Source: Nocardia colli
GTDB lineage: Bacteria > Actinomycetota > Actinomycetes > Mycobacteriales > Mycobacteriaceae
Direction: 5' to 3'
NCBI RefSeq assembly: GCF_008704205.1
Contig: NZ_VXLC01000003.1
Location: 124,001-188,000 of the forward strand
Length of the DNA: 64,000 nt
Part shown: positions 56,327-64,000 of the stretch, piece by piece
Layout of the letters: the number at the start of each line of letters is the position of its first letter
Numbering within the stretch: position 1 is the stretch's first letter
The notes under the pieces: generated by a model
The model's database searches: none
What the model was told of the DNA's origin: nothing
What the model saw: the letters and a program-made list of their open reading frames with translations, nothing else
Program-made: the position numbers and the translations under genes

Positions 56327-57802
56327 TCAGGACAGTTGGAAGGCCTCGGCCTTGGGCTCGCGGGTGGCGCGCCAGTAGCTGGTGCCGGTGCCGGGCCAGG
56401 ATTGGCGGTTGCGGCCGGTGTGGTCGAGGAACCAGCTGTGGCAGCCGCCGGAGACCCACACGGATCGGTCGAGCTTGCTGTGCAGCCAGTCGTTGAAATC
56501 GCGCTGAACGGTGTCCTGCACCTCGAGCCGGGTAGAGCCCCGATTGTCCATCAGCTGAAGGCATTTCACGATGTAACGCACCTGGGATTCGATCAGGAAC
56601 AGGATCGATTGCGCGCCGCCGCCGGAGTTCGGGCCCATGATCATGAAGAAGTTCGGGAAGCCCGCCACGGTCATGCCGAGGTAGGCCTCCATGCCGTCGC
56701 GCCAGGCGTCCTGGATGGTGAGTCCGTCGCGGCCGACGATGTGCTCGGTCGCGCAGCGGTTGTCGGTGGAGAAGCCGGTGCCGAGCACGACCACGTCCGC
56801 CTCGTGCAGTTCGCCGTCGGCGGTGCGGATCCCGGTCTCGGTGAACTCCTCGATGCCCGCGGTCACCAGGTCGACGTCGGGCCGGGCCAGCGACGGATAG
56901 AAGTCGCCGGAGAACAGGATTCGCTTGCAACCGAAGGTGTAGGTGGGGGTGAGCTGTGCACGCAGCTCCGGATCGGGCACCTGCTTCTTCAGATGGTGCA
57001 GCGCCATTCGCTTGAGCAAGAAGTTCCACCGGGGATGGAAGTAGCCGTAAACCGGCGCCTCGTGCAGCCAGAAGGCGGCATTCCGGTAGACCTTCATCGC
57101 GCCCGGAAAGAGCTTGAACAGGCGCTGCTCGACCGCGCTGACGGGACGATCCAGCTTCGGCAGCACCCAGTGCGGGTTGCGCTGGTACACCTCGACATGT
57201 GCTGCGGCATCGGCGATTTGGGGGACCAGCTGAATGCCGCTGGCCCCGGTGCCGATCACCGCGACGCGTTTGCCGGTCAGATCGACCGAGTGGTCCCAGC
57301 GCGCGGAGTGGAACACCGGACCGGTGAACTTCTCCCGCCCCTTGAACTCCGGGATGTGCGGCTTGTGCAGCGCACCGTGCGCGGCGATCACGGCGCGCGG
57401 GCGGTATTCGTCACCGTCCGCGGTGCGGACCACCCACCGGTCGCTGCCGTCGTCGAATTCGTAGGACACCGCCTCGGACTGGAAGCGGATATACGGTTCG
57501 AGTTCGTAATCCTTGACCACGCGCCGGATGTAATCGAGGATCTCCGGCTGCCCGGCGTACATCCGGGTCCAATCGGTATTGGGCGCGAACGAATACGAAT
57601 ACATCATCGACATGATGTCGCAGGCGCAGCCCGGATAGGTGTTGTCCCGCCAGACGCCGCCGACACCGTCGGCCTTCTCCAGCACGACGAAGTTGCGTTC
57701 GCCGGATTCCAGCAGTTTGATCGCCATCCCGACTCCGGCCAATCCGGTGCCGACGATCAGGACGTTCGGCTGCTCCGGGCTCACGTTGTCGGTCGATGCC
57801 AT
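56327..57802 (-). CDS. Flavin-dependent monooxygenase, Baeyer-Villiger type
   Basis: The protein has 491 residues. The FAD Rossmann motif LIVGTGLAGVG is at the N-terminus, the NADPH motif AVIGTGASGIQL lies in the middle, and between them the fingerprint FTGPVFHSARW fits F-x-G-x3-H-[S/T]-x2-W of class B enzymes. GGVWRDNTYPGCACDI is also typical. These enzymes insert oxygen next to ketones or oxidise heteroatoms. The substrate is unknown. No obvious operon partner is present. Confidence 0.88.
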   Translation of the reverse strand: MASTDNVSPEQPNVLIVGTGLAGVGMAIKLLESGERNFVVLEKADGVGGVWRDNTYPGCACDIMSMMYSYSFAPNTDWTRMYAGQPEILDYIRRVVKDYELEPYIRFQSEAVSYEFDDGSDRWVVRTADGDEYRPRAVIAAHGALHKPHIPEFKGREKFTGPVFHSARWDHSVDLTGKRVAVIGTGASGIQLVPQIADAAAHVEVYQRNPHWVLPKLDRPVSAVEQRLFKLFPGAMKVYRNAAFWLHEAPVYGYFHPRWNFLLKRMALHHLKKQVPDPELRAQLTPTYTFGCKRILFSGDFYPSLARPDVDLVTAGIEEFTETGIRTADGELHEADVVVLGTGFSTDNRCATEHIVGRDGLTIQDAWRDGMEAYLGMTVAGFPNFFMIMGPNSGGGAQSILFLIESQVRYIVKCLQLMDNRGSTRLEVQDTVQRDFNDWLHSKLDRSVWVSGGCHSWFLDHTGRNRQSWPGTGTSYWRATREPKAEAFQLS

Positions 57803-58000
57803 GGTTCCCTCTCACTGCTCAACACGTCCAGGCAGCCGGTGCGCTGTGCTGCCGATGCCCTGAAAACGGGTCGCCCTCGACCCTCGAAAAAAGCAAATTG
57901 CCAGCGAATGATTCGGCAACGAGCACCGACACGATTACACCACAATAGAACGCACGACGTACAGAAAAATGTTCATGCGCGTGCATGCGAGGACTGCCGG
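57803..58000. other. Short intergenic region upstream of the monooxygenase
   Basis: These 198 bp contain the monooxygenase promoter region on the minus strand and the end of the following membrane-protein gene's transcript. An AT-rich stretch lies at about 57885-57970. I see no definite hairpin. Confidence 0.4.
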
Positions 58001-59329
58001 TCACACCGCCAAACGGTTGCCCGGGTCGGCGAGCCCGGCCGGGTCGGTGGTCTTACGCGCCGGCTTGGGCGCCGGCACCGTGATGGCGCCCGACTTGACC
58101 ATGCCGGAGGTGAATCGTCGTGTGCCGATGGGTGTTCGGCGATCGGCGCCGTGCCCGGCCGAGTGGATGAGCGCCTTCGTCGGTTGCCACAAGCGCAGCA
58201 ACGTCTGCTCGTCCGGCACATCCGCCCCGCGTGCGGCGGGTTCGCCCGCCGGTTCGCCGCCGGCGTCGGTGAGCCGCTTGGCCGCCAGGAACAGCTCGGC
58301 GACCATCCGGAGGTCTTCCTGATCGTCCTCCTCGACCGTGCTCTCGATCAGGTCGTCGATCGCATTCGGCAGCGGCAGAACATATCTGGCGACGATCTCG
58401 GCCGCGTCGTGGATTTCCATCCGCCGCCGGTGCAGCCGCTCCTGCGGCGAGACATTCCAGTTGTCCGCACGTTTGAGCTGGAAGACAACCTGCGGCGCGG
58501 CCGCCGTCAGATCCCGCCAGAGCGGATACATCCGGCGCGCGGCGCGGGATTCGCGATCCAGTCGCAGTTGCTGCACCACGGCCTGGACCGCGGACGGCAC
58601 ATACACCGTGACCAGCGCGGCGAAGACGAACAGCCCGGGCTCGCCGGAGGCGAATCCGTCGGCGACGAGGTTATAGGTGTTGCGGGTGAACGCATTACCC
58701 GCACCGACCGCGTCCAGCGCCACCGAGACGGCCATCATGCACACGGGCAGCGAGCTGGCCACACCGAAGCAGACCAGCGCGGCGACGGTGATCCGCTCCC
58801 ACAGCGTGGTCGTCCGCCACACCGTGCCGCGAACCTTCAGGATGTAGTAGTAACCCGAAACAATAACGGGCAGAGCGGAATACAGCCCGATGTAGATGCC
58901 GTATCGCCAGCCGCCGTACTCCGCGATGGAGGTCATGCCCTGGCTGCGGGCGGGCGCGCTGAGGAACAGGAAGGCCAGCCCGATCGCCGCCGAGATCCCG
59001 ATGACGATCTTGAACTGGGATCGGTAGCGCACCGGGCCGTTCTCGTGCAGCAGCGCCATTCCGAGCCCGCAGGCCCAGGCGGTCACGGTCAGCCAGTGCC
59101 AGGTGTCGAACACCGAGGGCAGGCCGCCGGGCACGAATTTCGCCACCTGACGGGCGAAGACCGGCTCGCGCAGCAGGGCCGCCGCCGCGTCGAAGCCGAG
59201 CAGAGTGTTGATCATCCGTCCGAAGACGGAGGTGTGCAGGGTCAGGGCGAGCCGAATCAGCGTGATGACAACGATGAACACCGTCGCGGAGATGGTGATC
59301 CCGGCGGGCAGATGGTCATGTGGCCACAT
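58001..59329 (-). CDS. Six-helix membrane protein of the MAB_1171c/DUF6545 type
   Basis: The protein has 442 residues. Six hydrophobic helices occupy roughly residues 1-255, and a soluble C-terminal half of about 190 residues follows (LWRDLTAAAPQVVFQLK, then an acidic stretch and a basic tail). I recognise it as the actinobacterial group annotated as MAB_1171c-like putative transporters. Transport has not been shown to my knowledge, and a sensor or receptor role is equally possible. It begins three bases after the ImmA-like gene, so the two are co-translated. The XRE regulator upstream completes a recurrent-looking module. Confidence 0.75.
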   Translation of the reverse strand: MWPHDHLPAGITISATVFIVVITLIRLALTLHTSVFGRMINTLLGFDAAAALLREPVFARQVAKFVPGGLPSVFDTWHWLTVTAWACGLGMALLHENGPVRYRSQFKIVIGISAAIGLAFLFLSAPARSQGMTSIAEYGGWRYGIYIGLYSALPVIVSGYYYILKVRGTVWRTTTLWERITVAALVCFGVASSLPVCMMAVSVALDAVGAGNAFTRNTYNLVADGFASGEPGLFVFAALVTVYVPSAVQAVVQQLRLDRESRAARRMYPLWRDLTAAAPQVVFQLKRADNWNVSPQERLHRRRMEIHDAAEIVARYVLPLPNAIDDLIESTVEEDDQEDLRMVAELFLAAKRLTDAGGEPAGEPAARGADVPDEQTLLRLWQPTKALIHSAGHGADRRTPIGTRRFTSGMVKSGAITVPAPKPARKTTDPAGLADPGNRLAV

Positions 59330-59332
59330 GCT

Positions 59333-59875
59333 TTACAGCTCTTTCAGCATCGGATCGCGCCGCGGACCGACGGTCCTGGCGCGGAAGCCGATCAGGGTCG
59401 CCAGCAGCTCGGCCTCGTACTCCTCGATGGAGGCGTAACTGGATGCGCCGCGCGCGGCCCGCACTGTGGAGAGGTCGATTTCGTGATTCAGCGCGACTCC
59501 GCTCGTCAGGGTCGACCACTCCACCGCGGAGAGCGACGTGTCTTGTCCGTGGTCGAGCAACATGTGACTGACCTCGTGCAAAGCTACGTGCAGTTCGACG
59601 GCGGGATCGGAGGATTGCCGAAGAAAGATCACGTCGTAGCCTTTGCAGGCCAGCCACAGGCCACACAGACCGACCGGCGCGGTCGGCGGCAGCTGCAGGC
59701 GCACGATCCGCCGCCCACGGGTGCGCTCGACCGAGGCGATGAACTCCTCGATGGTCCAGTCGGCCGGCAGTTCGAGGCTGTCGACCACGGCCTGTAGTCG
59801 GGCGCGCGTGGAGATCTTGCCTCGGGTGGGCTTCCATCCGAGGCCGGAGACCTTGCGGCGGAACAGTTTCAACAT
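59333..59875 (-). CDS. ImmA/IrrE-family metallopeptidase-like protein
   Basis: This 180-residue protein has the zinc-protease motif HEVSH (HExxH) in ELHVALHEVSHMLLDHG, and a later Glu in YEAELLATLIG that fits the third ligand of ImmA/IrrE proteins. Family members cut XRE-type repressors, as ImmA does in Bacillus ICEBs1 and IrrE/PprI does in Deinococcus. An XRE gene lies 0.6 kb upstream on the same strand and is the likely substrate. The start ATG 59875 overlaps the end of a 41-codon ORF by seven bases, and the membrane-protein gene follows after three bases. Confidence 0.8.
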   Translation of the reverse strand: MLKLFRRKVSGLGWKPTRGKISTRARLQAVVDSLELPADWTIEEFIASVERTRGRRIVRLQLPPTAPVGLCGLWLACKGYDVIFLRQSSDPAVELHVALHEVSHMLLDHGQDTSLSAVEWSTLTSGVALNHEIDLSTVRAARGASSYASIEEYEAELLATLIGFRARTVGPRRDPMLKEL

Positions 59876-59994
59876 TTCACCAGCCCCCTCGTCCGAACGA
59901 GGCGATCCGCGCCAGTGAGGTCCGGCTCGTCGGCATAAACGCTGGTCCGAGCTGCTGCGACAAGGCCGGTGGAATGCGGATCGTTTGTGTTCAC
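59869..59994 (-). CDS. 41-residue ORF overlapping the ImmA-like gene
   Basis: GTG 59994 is preceded by a very strong Shine-Dalgarno (GGGGGAGG, five bases away on the minus strand). The ORF runs 41 codons to a TGA that overlaps the ImmA-like ATG by seven bases, a typical coupling arrangement; the ImmA-like gene itself has only a weak site. The peptide is hydrophilic with mixed charge and no membrane segment. It may be a real small protein or only a coupling leader. The family is unknown. Confidence 0.5.
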   Translation of the reverse strand: MNTNDPHSTGLVAAARTSVYADEPDLTGADRLVRTRGLVKC

Positions 59995-60487
59995 GATTTC
60001 CTCCCCCGAGCACCTGGAGATCACACCTTGTTATCGCGCACCACAGCGGCATCGTTGCCACCGGCGCAATGTTGTTCGTCGAAGTCATCCGCTCAACGGG
60101 GAGCGCGACATTCTCCATTGTCCGGATAACTTCAGTGACCCGCATGTCGACAGACGTCGACTCGCCATAGTCGACTTGCTGGGCTGGCTTATACCCTACC
60201 TGTCACCCGGACTTCACGTAGCCGTAGTTTTCCCGTCATGGCCCCTAGATTACGCCTTTGACCTGCTCGTATGTGGGGGAATGGCGAGTCTGGAACGACT
60301 TCAAGTCGAATGTTGAAAGCGCAAGTCCCCGAGCGAATTTCAGACCGCGTCCGGGATTGCGCGAGGGCCGTCGGGCACGGCCGTCGCCCAGGCTGAGCTG
60401 GGGTTCGGGGGACACCGGACGGTATGTGACACGTGCTCGAATATGTTGTGTCTCAAACACTGTCGGAGACACGACGGAAACGCCGCG
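59995..60487. promoter_or_regulatory. Intergenic region between the XRE gene and the ImmA-like operon
   Basis: These 493 bp carry no credible gene. GTCGAC occurs three times within 30 bp (60146, 60156, 60170), which may be binding sites. The region should hold the promoter for the 41-codon ORF, the ImmA-like gene and the membrane protein. No clear -35/-10 pair was fixed. Confidence 0.4.
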
Positions 60488-61120
60488 TCAGCGAATATCG
60501 TCTCCGTCGGCTTCGTGGTCGGACGGGCCGGGCTCGGCCGTGTTCTGCAGCGCCTGCAGCAGCCGGTCGATCGCCGTCTTGGGGAAGATCAGCTGATAGC
60601 CCTCGGTGTGACTGCGCGCCCGCTTCAATTCGATGCCGAGGCGGTCGAGTTCGGTGACCAGATCCACGACCGAGCGGTGCTTGCGGGTCAGGTTCTGCAG
60701 CGCACTGACGCCGCTTTCGACATCGTCGTCGTCCAGCGCGGCCGCGGGTGCGGGCGGCTCGGCGACCGGGGGCATGAGCGTGCCGCCGTGGTAGAGCGCC
60801 GAGGTCGCGCTCCCGGCCGGCAGACCGAGCGCCTCGAGCGCACGGTTGTACTTCGCCTCGGTGGTCGCGCTGATCGTGTCCACCTGCCCGCTCTCGATGC
60901 GGGACTGAACATTGCGCGTCGGACCGCCGAGGTCGTGGATGTGCTGGTGAGTTACCAGATCATCGGGAAGATTTCGCTGCCGGAACGCTTTCAGCTGCCG
61001 TCCGAACCGCTGTCCAGCCGACTCGACTTTATTACGCTTCACGGTCTCGCTGGCGCCCAATTCGTCGCCCATGGGAAGGATCGTACCACTTGTTTGCGCA
61101 GGGATGGTCATTGTGCCCAC
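60488..61120 (-). CDS. XRE-family-like DNA-binding protein
   Basis: This 210-residue protein has a helix-turn-helix-like region at about 35-90 (AGQRFGRQLKAFRQRN, then THQHIHDLGGPTRNVQSRIESG and TEAKYNRALEALGL). A linker and a helical C-terminal domain follow. The HTH resembles XRE regulators that pair with ImmA-type proteases, but the match is loose. GTG 61120 and ATG 61111 or 61072 are all possible starts. It is divergent from the promoter at 61246-61274 and may regulate it as well as the ImmA-like operon. Confidence 0.65.
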   Translation of the reverse strand: MGTMTIPAQTSGTILPMGDELGASETVKRNKVESAGQRFGRQLKAFRQRNLPDDLVTHQHIHDLGGPTRNVQSRIESGQVDTISATTEAKYNRALEALGLPAGSATSALYHGGTLMPPVAEPPAPAAALDDDDVESGVSALQNLTRKHRSVVDLVTELDRLGIELKRARSHTEGYQLIFPKTAIDRLLQALQNTAEPGPSDHEADGDDIR

Positions 61121-61233
61121 GCATCACCACTCATGCATGGTCGCAATAGCAAGATCATGCCCTTACGGCACACCCCGGGTCCCAGTATCGTCCACGACGA
61201 TGCGCATCTGTGGAGCATGGACGCACACTGATG

Positions 61234-61274
61234 CACACGAATGTGTTGACATGAGTGCTTGTGGTAGTTAAATT
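61234..61274 (+). promoter_or_regulatory. Strong promoter with adjacent palindrome upstream of the right-edge PKS
   Basis: TTGACA (61246-61251) and TAAATT (61269-61274) are exactly 17 bases apart, close to an ideal housekeeping promoter. An ATG at 61281 lies six bases after the -10, so a leaderless transcript is likely. CACA-CGAA-TGTG (61234-61245) directly abuts the -35 and could be an operator. Confidence 0.65.
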
Positions 61275-61280
61275 CGGTAC

Positions 61281-61346
61281 ATGAGTGCGGATCTGGGCAC
61301 TAGGCGTGAGGTGGGCACCGATCATGTGGAAGTTCAGCGCGACTAG
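61281..61346 (+). CDS. Possible leaderless 21-codon ORF
   Basis: The ATG lies where transcription from the promoter at 61246-61274 should begin. The 21-codon product is hydrophilic (ends HVEVQRD), has no runs of one amino acid and resembles nothing I know. It could be a leader peptide for the downstream transcript. Confidence 0.35.
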   Translation: MSADLGTRREVGTDHVEVQRD

Positions 61347-61523
61347 CACGACTTCCAGCGCCATGATGCCTGCCCGCGTTCACCGGTCCAGCCGGCTCAT
61401 AGCCGATGACTCGCCGCTTGCTCGGGGCTCGAACGGCTCGGCCCGACCGCCGAGGTCTCGTTCGAAGGGGGCCGACATCGCAGTCGGCAATAAGGGGAGT
61501 GCCGTGTTCCTCGAGGGGGGAAC

Positions 61524-61637
61524 ATGACCGTCCGCACAATATCGGCAATCGGTCGGAAACTCGACAATCAAATCAGCCTGCTCGATATCGCCTCGCTCTT
61601 GCGGTCGATGCCGCGGTTACGCGCATCGCCACGTTGA
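61524..61637 (+). CDS. Possible small protein of 37 residues upstream of the PKS
   Basis: ATG 61524 follows a strong GAGGGGGG at 61513-61520. The 37 codons give a basic peptide with an amphipathic-looking middle (KLDNQISLLDIASLLRSM). It ends 99 bp before the PKS start on the same strand, so the two may be co-transcribed. No family is recognised. Confidence 0.4.
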   Translation: MTVRTISAIGRKLDNQISLLDIASLLRSMPRLRASPR

Positions 61638-61736
61638 GCGAGGTTGGTCGATACGGATCCTGATCGACTCGGGGGCAACAACTTCGACGTTGCCTGCGGG
61701 GTCGATAGATGTGTGTTCACAAACGAAGGTAATGCG

Positions 61737-64000
61737 ATGGATTCTGTGCACAGCTCCTCGAACGAGGCCGAATCGACCGCTCACGAGGGCATTGCCATCG
61801 TGGGAATCGGTTGCCGATTCCCCGGGCAAGTTTCCGATGTAGGCGATTTCTGGCAACTCTTGCTGGACGAACGCGATGCCGTTCGGGAGGTCCCGGAGGA
61901 TCGGTGGACAGGCACCGCCTTCTACGATCGCGACGCGGCGCGCCCCGGCCACCTGCGCACCCGCGACGGCGGCTACCTCGACGACGTCTCCTCCTTCGAT
62001 GCGCAATTCTTCGGCATCACCCCGCACGAGGCCGCGCGGATCGACCCGCAGCAGCGCCTCTTCCTGGAGACCACCTGGGAAGCGTTGCAGGACGCGGGAA
62101 TTGTGCCCGAAGCGCTCGCGGGCACGAAAACCGCTGTCTACGCGGGTGTTTCGGGCCATGACTACGGCATCATCCAGCTGAACCCGGAGAACCGCTACCT
62201 CATCGGCGGTCACACGATGACCGGTGTCACCAATTGCATTGTGGCCAACCGGGTCTCGTACCTGCTCGACCTGCGCGGCCCCAGCATGACGGTGGACACC
62301 GCCTGCTCGTCGTCGTTGATCGCGATCCACCTCGCCTGTCGCAGCATCCGCTCCGGCGAGGCGTCGATGGCGCTGGTCGGCGGCGTCAGCACACTGCTCA
62401 TTCCCGAGGCGACCATCGGCTTCAGCCAGGGCACCTTCCTGTCGCCGAACGGTCGCTCGAAGTCGTTCAGCGACACCGGCGACGGTTACATCCGCAGTGA
62501 GGGCTCGGGCACGATCGTGCTCAAGAAGCTGTCCGAGGCCGTCGCCGACGGTGACCACATCTACGCGGTGATCCGGGGCAGCGCGACCAACCAGGACGGC
62601 CGCACCAACGGCATGACCGTGCCGAGCGAGGACGCGCAGGCGCAGATGATCGCCGATGCCTGCCGCGACGCGGGCGTGGTGCCGTCGGACATCGGCTTCG
62701 TCGAAGCTCACGGCACGGGCACCGCGGTCGGCGACCCGATCGAGGCGCGCGCACTCGGCAAAGCGCTCGGCATCGGCCGAAATGGCAACGGGCCCTGCAT
62801 CGTCGGCGCGGTGAAGTCGAACCTCGGCCATCTCGAGTCGGCGGCCGGCATCGCCGGCGTCATCAAGGCGTGCCTCGTTTTGCAGAACGGTGTGATCCCG
62901 GCGAACCTGCACGGGGCGGTGCCGAACCACGAAATCCCGTTCAAGGAACTGGGTCTGGAGCTCGCTCAGTCCCAGCAGCCGTGGCCGGGCGGCCGCCCGC
63001 GCCTGGCCGGGGTGAACTCCTTCGGCTTCGGCGGATCCAACGCGCACGTGATCCTGGAAGGCGCGCCGGAGGCGATCGACGAGACGCGGCCGGCGGACGC
63101 AGAAGCGAAGCAGGACAACGTCACCGAGCAAGAGCCGGTGCTGTTCACGCTGAGCGCGAAGACCAAGGACGCCCTGCGCGCCTACGCCGACAGCTACGCC
63201 GACTTCCTGGAGGAGTCGAGCACCGCGCTGCCCACGATCGCGGCCACCCAGGCCAAGGCGCGGGCGCACTACGACCATCGCCTCGCCGTCGCCGCCTCGT
63301 CCACCGACGAACTGCGCGACACGCTGCGTGAGGTAGCCCGCGGCTCGGCCCCGGAGGCCGTCCGCACCGGCGTGAAAGCCCCTGTCGCGCAAGACATCGC
63401 GTTCGTCTTCTCCGGCCAGGGCCCGCAGTGGTGGGGCATGGCCCGCGAGCTGCTCGCGACCAACGAGGTGTTCCGGCAGACGGTTCAGCGCATCGACGCC
63501 GAACTCGGCAAGTACGCCGATTGGACCGTGTCCGAGGAACTCGCTCGCGACGAGGCCGACAGCCGGATCGGCGAAACCTTCATCGCCCAGCCCGCCGTCT
63601 TCGCGGTGCAGCTCGGCCTGGCCGCCGTGTGGCAGAGCTGGGGCATCGTCCCCGCCGCCGTGGTCGGTCACAGCATCGGCGAGGTCGCCGCCGCCTACGT
63701 GTCGGGCGCGCTGTCGTTCGAGGACGCGGTGCGGGTCATCTTCCATCGCAGCCGGGTGCAGCAGCAGGCCTCGGGCAAGGGCAAGATGCTCGCCGTCGGC
63801 CTGCCGCTCGCCGAGGTCGAGCAGCGGGTCGCCGGCTACACCGGACGAGTCGCCATCGCCGCGCTCAACGGCCCGGAATCCGTTGCGCTGGCCGGTGATC
63901 CGGACGCGCTCGAGGAGATCGAGCGCGAGCTGAGCGCGGAGAAGATCTTCGCCCGGATGCTCCAGGTCAGCGTGGCCTTCCACAGCCACCACATGGATCC
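61737..64000 (+). CDS. Type I PKS, N-terminal KS-AT (3' end outside window)
   Basis: The frame stays open to the window end; 754 residues are seen. A short N-terminal stretch is followed by KS (about 17-440; Cys190 in TACSSS, EAHGTGT, KSNLGHLESAAG) and an AT (about 540 onward; FVFSGQGPQWWGMAR, Ser646 in GHSIGE, then AFHSHHMDP at the last residues, a malonyl-like context). Sequence style is near the mycobacterial lipid PKSs and the reducing PKS at 12 kb. The start follows GAAGGT. It is preceded by a strong promoter and two tiny ORFs, with the XRE/ImmA module divergent. The remaining domains and the product cannot be known here. Confidence 0.9.
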   Translation, partial: MDSVHSSSNEAESTAHEGIAIVGIGCRFPGQVSDVGDFWQLLLDERDAVREVPEDRWTGTAFYDRDAARPGHLRTRDGGYLDDVSSFDAQFFGITPHEAARIDPQQRLFLETTWEALQDAGIVPEALAGTKTAVYAGVSGHDYGIIQLNPENRYLIGGHTMTGVTNCIVANRVSYLLDLRGPSMTVDTACSSSLIAIHLACRSIRSGEASMALVGGVSTLLIPEATIGFSQGTFLSPNGRSKSFSDTGDGYIRSEGSGTIVLKKLSEAVADGDHIYAVIRGSATNQDGRTNGMTVPSEDAQAQMIADACRDAGVVPSDIGFVEAHGTGTAVGDPIEARALGKALGIGRNGNGPCIVGAVKSNLGHLESAAGIAGVIKACLVLQNGVIPANLHGAVPNHEIPFKELGLELAQSQQPWPGGRPRLAGVNSFGFGGSNAHVILEGAPEAIDETRPADAEAKQDNVTEQEPVLFTLSAKTKDALRAYADSYADFLEESSTALPTIAATQAKARAHYDHRLAVAASSTDELRDTLREVARGSAPEAVRTGVKAPVAQDIAFVFSGQGPQWWGMARELLATNEVFRQTVQRIDAELGKYADWTVSEELARDEADSRIGETFIAQPAVFAVQLGLAAVWQSWGIVPAAVVGHSIGEVAAAYVSGALSFEDAVRVIFHRSRVQQQASGKGKMLAVGLPLAEVEQRVAGYTGRVAIAALNGPESVALAGDPDALEEIERELSAEKIFARMLQVSVAFHSHHMD

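Noticed and set aside
61617..63992. A 791-codon open frame on the minus strand at the right edge
   Set aside because: It is antisense to the KS-AT of the partial PKS. The plus strand carries all catalytic motifs.

Overview
The window is about 64 kb of GC-rich actinobacterial chromosome. Two MmpL-type exporters, a mycocerosic-acid-synthase-like polyketide synthase (PKS) paired with a PapA-type acyltransferase, a furA-katG operon and many GTG/TTG starts point to a mycolic-acid-containing actinomycete, most probably Nocardia or a close relative. Species cannot be decided from the sequence alone. I saw no rRNA or tRNA gene, insertion sequence or CRISPR array.

Layout. (1) 1-10.6 kb: single accessory genes. 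These are a TetR fragment, a PucR-type regulator, a glycerophosphodiesterase, a divergent oxidoreductase/LysR pair, an epoxide hydrolase, an O-methyltransferase behind a 14-bp palindrome, a free-standing alanyl-tRNA-synthetase core, a GNAT acetyltransferase, a deleted macro-domain gene and a PAS protein. The synthetase-like gene is preceded by an alanine-codon-rich leader ORF and a terminator/antiterminator pair. (2) 10.6-21 kb: a lipid locus with a one-module reducing PKS (KS-AT-DH-ER-KR-ACP), a translationally coupled PapA acyltransferase and a divergent MmpL.

(3) 21.6-43 kb: a fatty-acid-primed PKS cluster. A fatty acyl-AMP ligase (FAAL) should load the N-terminal ACP of a 3113-residue bimodular PKS. 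Its second AT has lost its catalytic residues. A separate ketosynthase whose active-site Cys is Ser follows. Four genes resemble fkbK, fkbJ, fkbI and fkbH, which make hydroxymalonyl-ACP, but there is no local fkbG methyltransferase. A type II thioesterase, a TetR repressor, an ATP-grasp ligase and a second MmpL complete the set. A near-identical operator-like motif lies upstream of the big PKS and of tetR, which suggests the TetR protein controls the cluster.

(4) 43-57.8 kb: a truncated FAD oxidoreductase, an acyl-CoA dehydrogenase, furA-katG, a STAS protein, an SBF-type transporter, a LuxR regulator, a BBE-type FAD oxidase, an AfsR-like regulator and a Baeyer-Villiger-type monooxygenase. (5) 58-61.1 kb: an XRE regulator, a 41-codon ORF, an ImmA/IrrE-like protease and a six-helix membrane protein, all on the minus strand. 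(6) 61.2-64 kb: a strong promoter, two very small ORFs and the start of another PKS that runs off the window.
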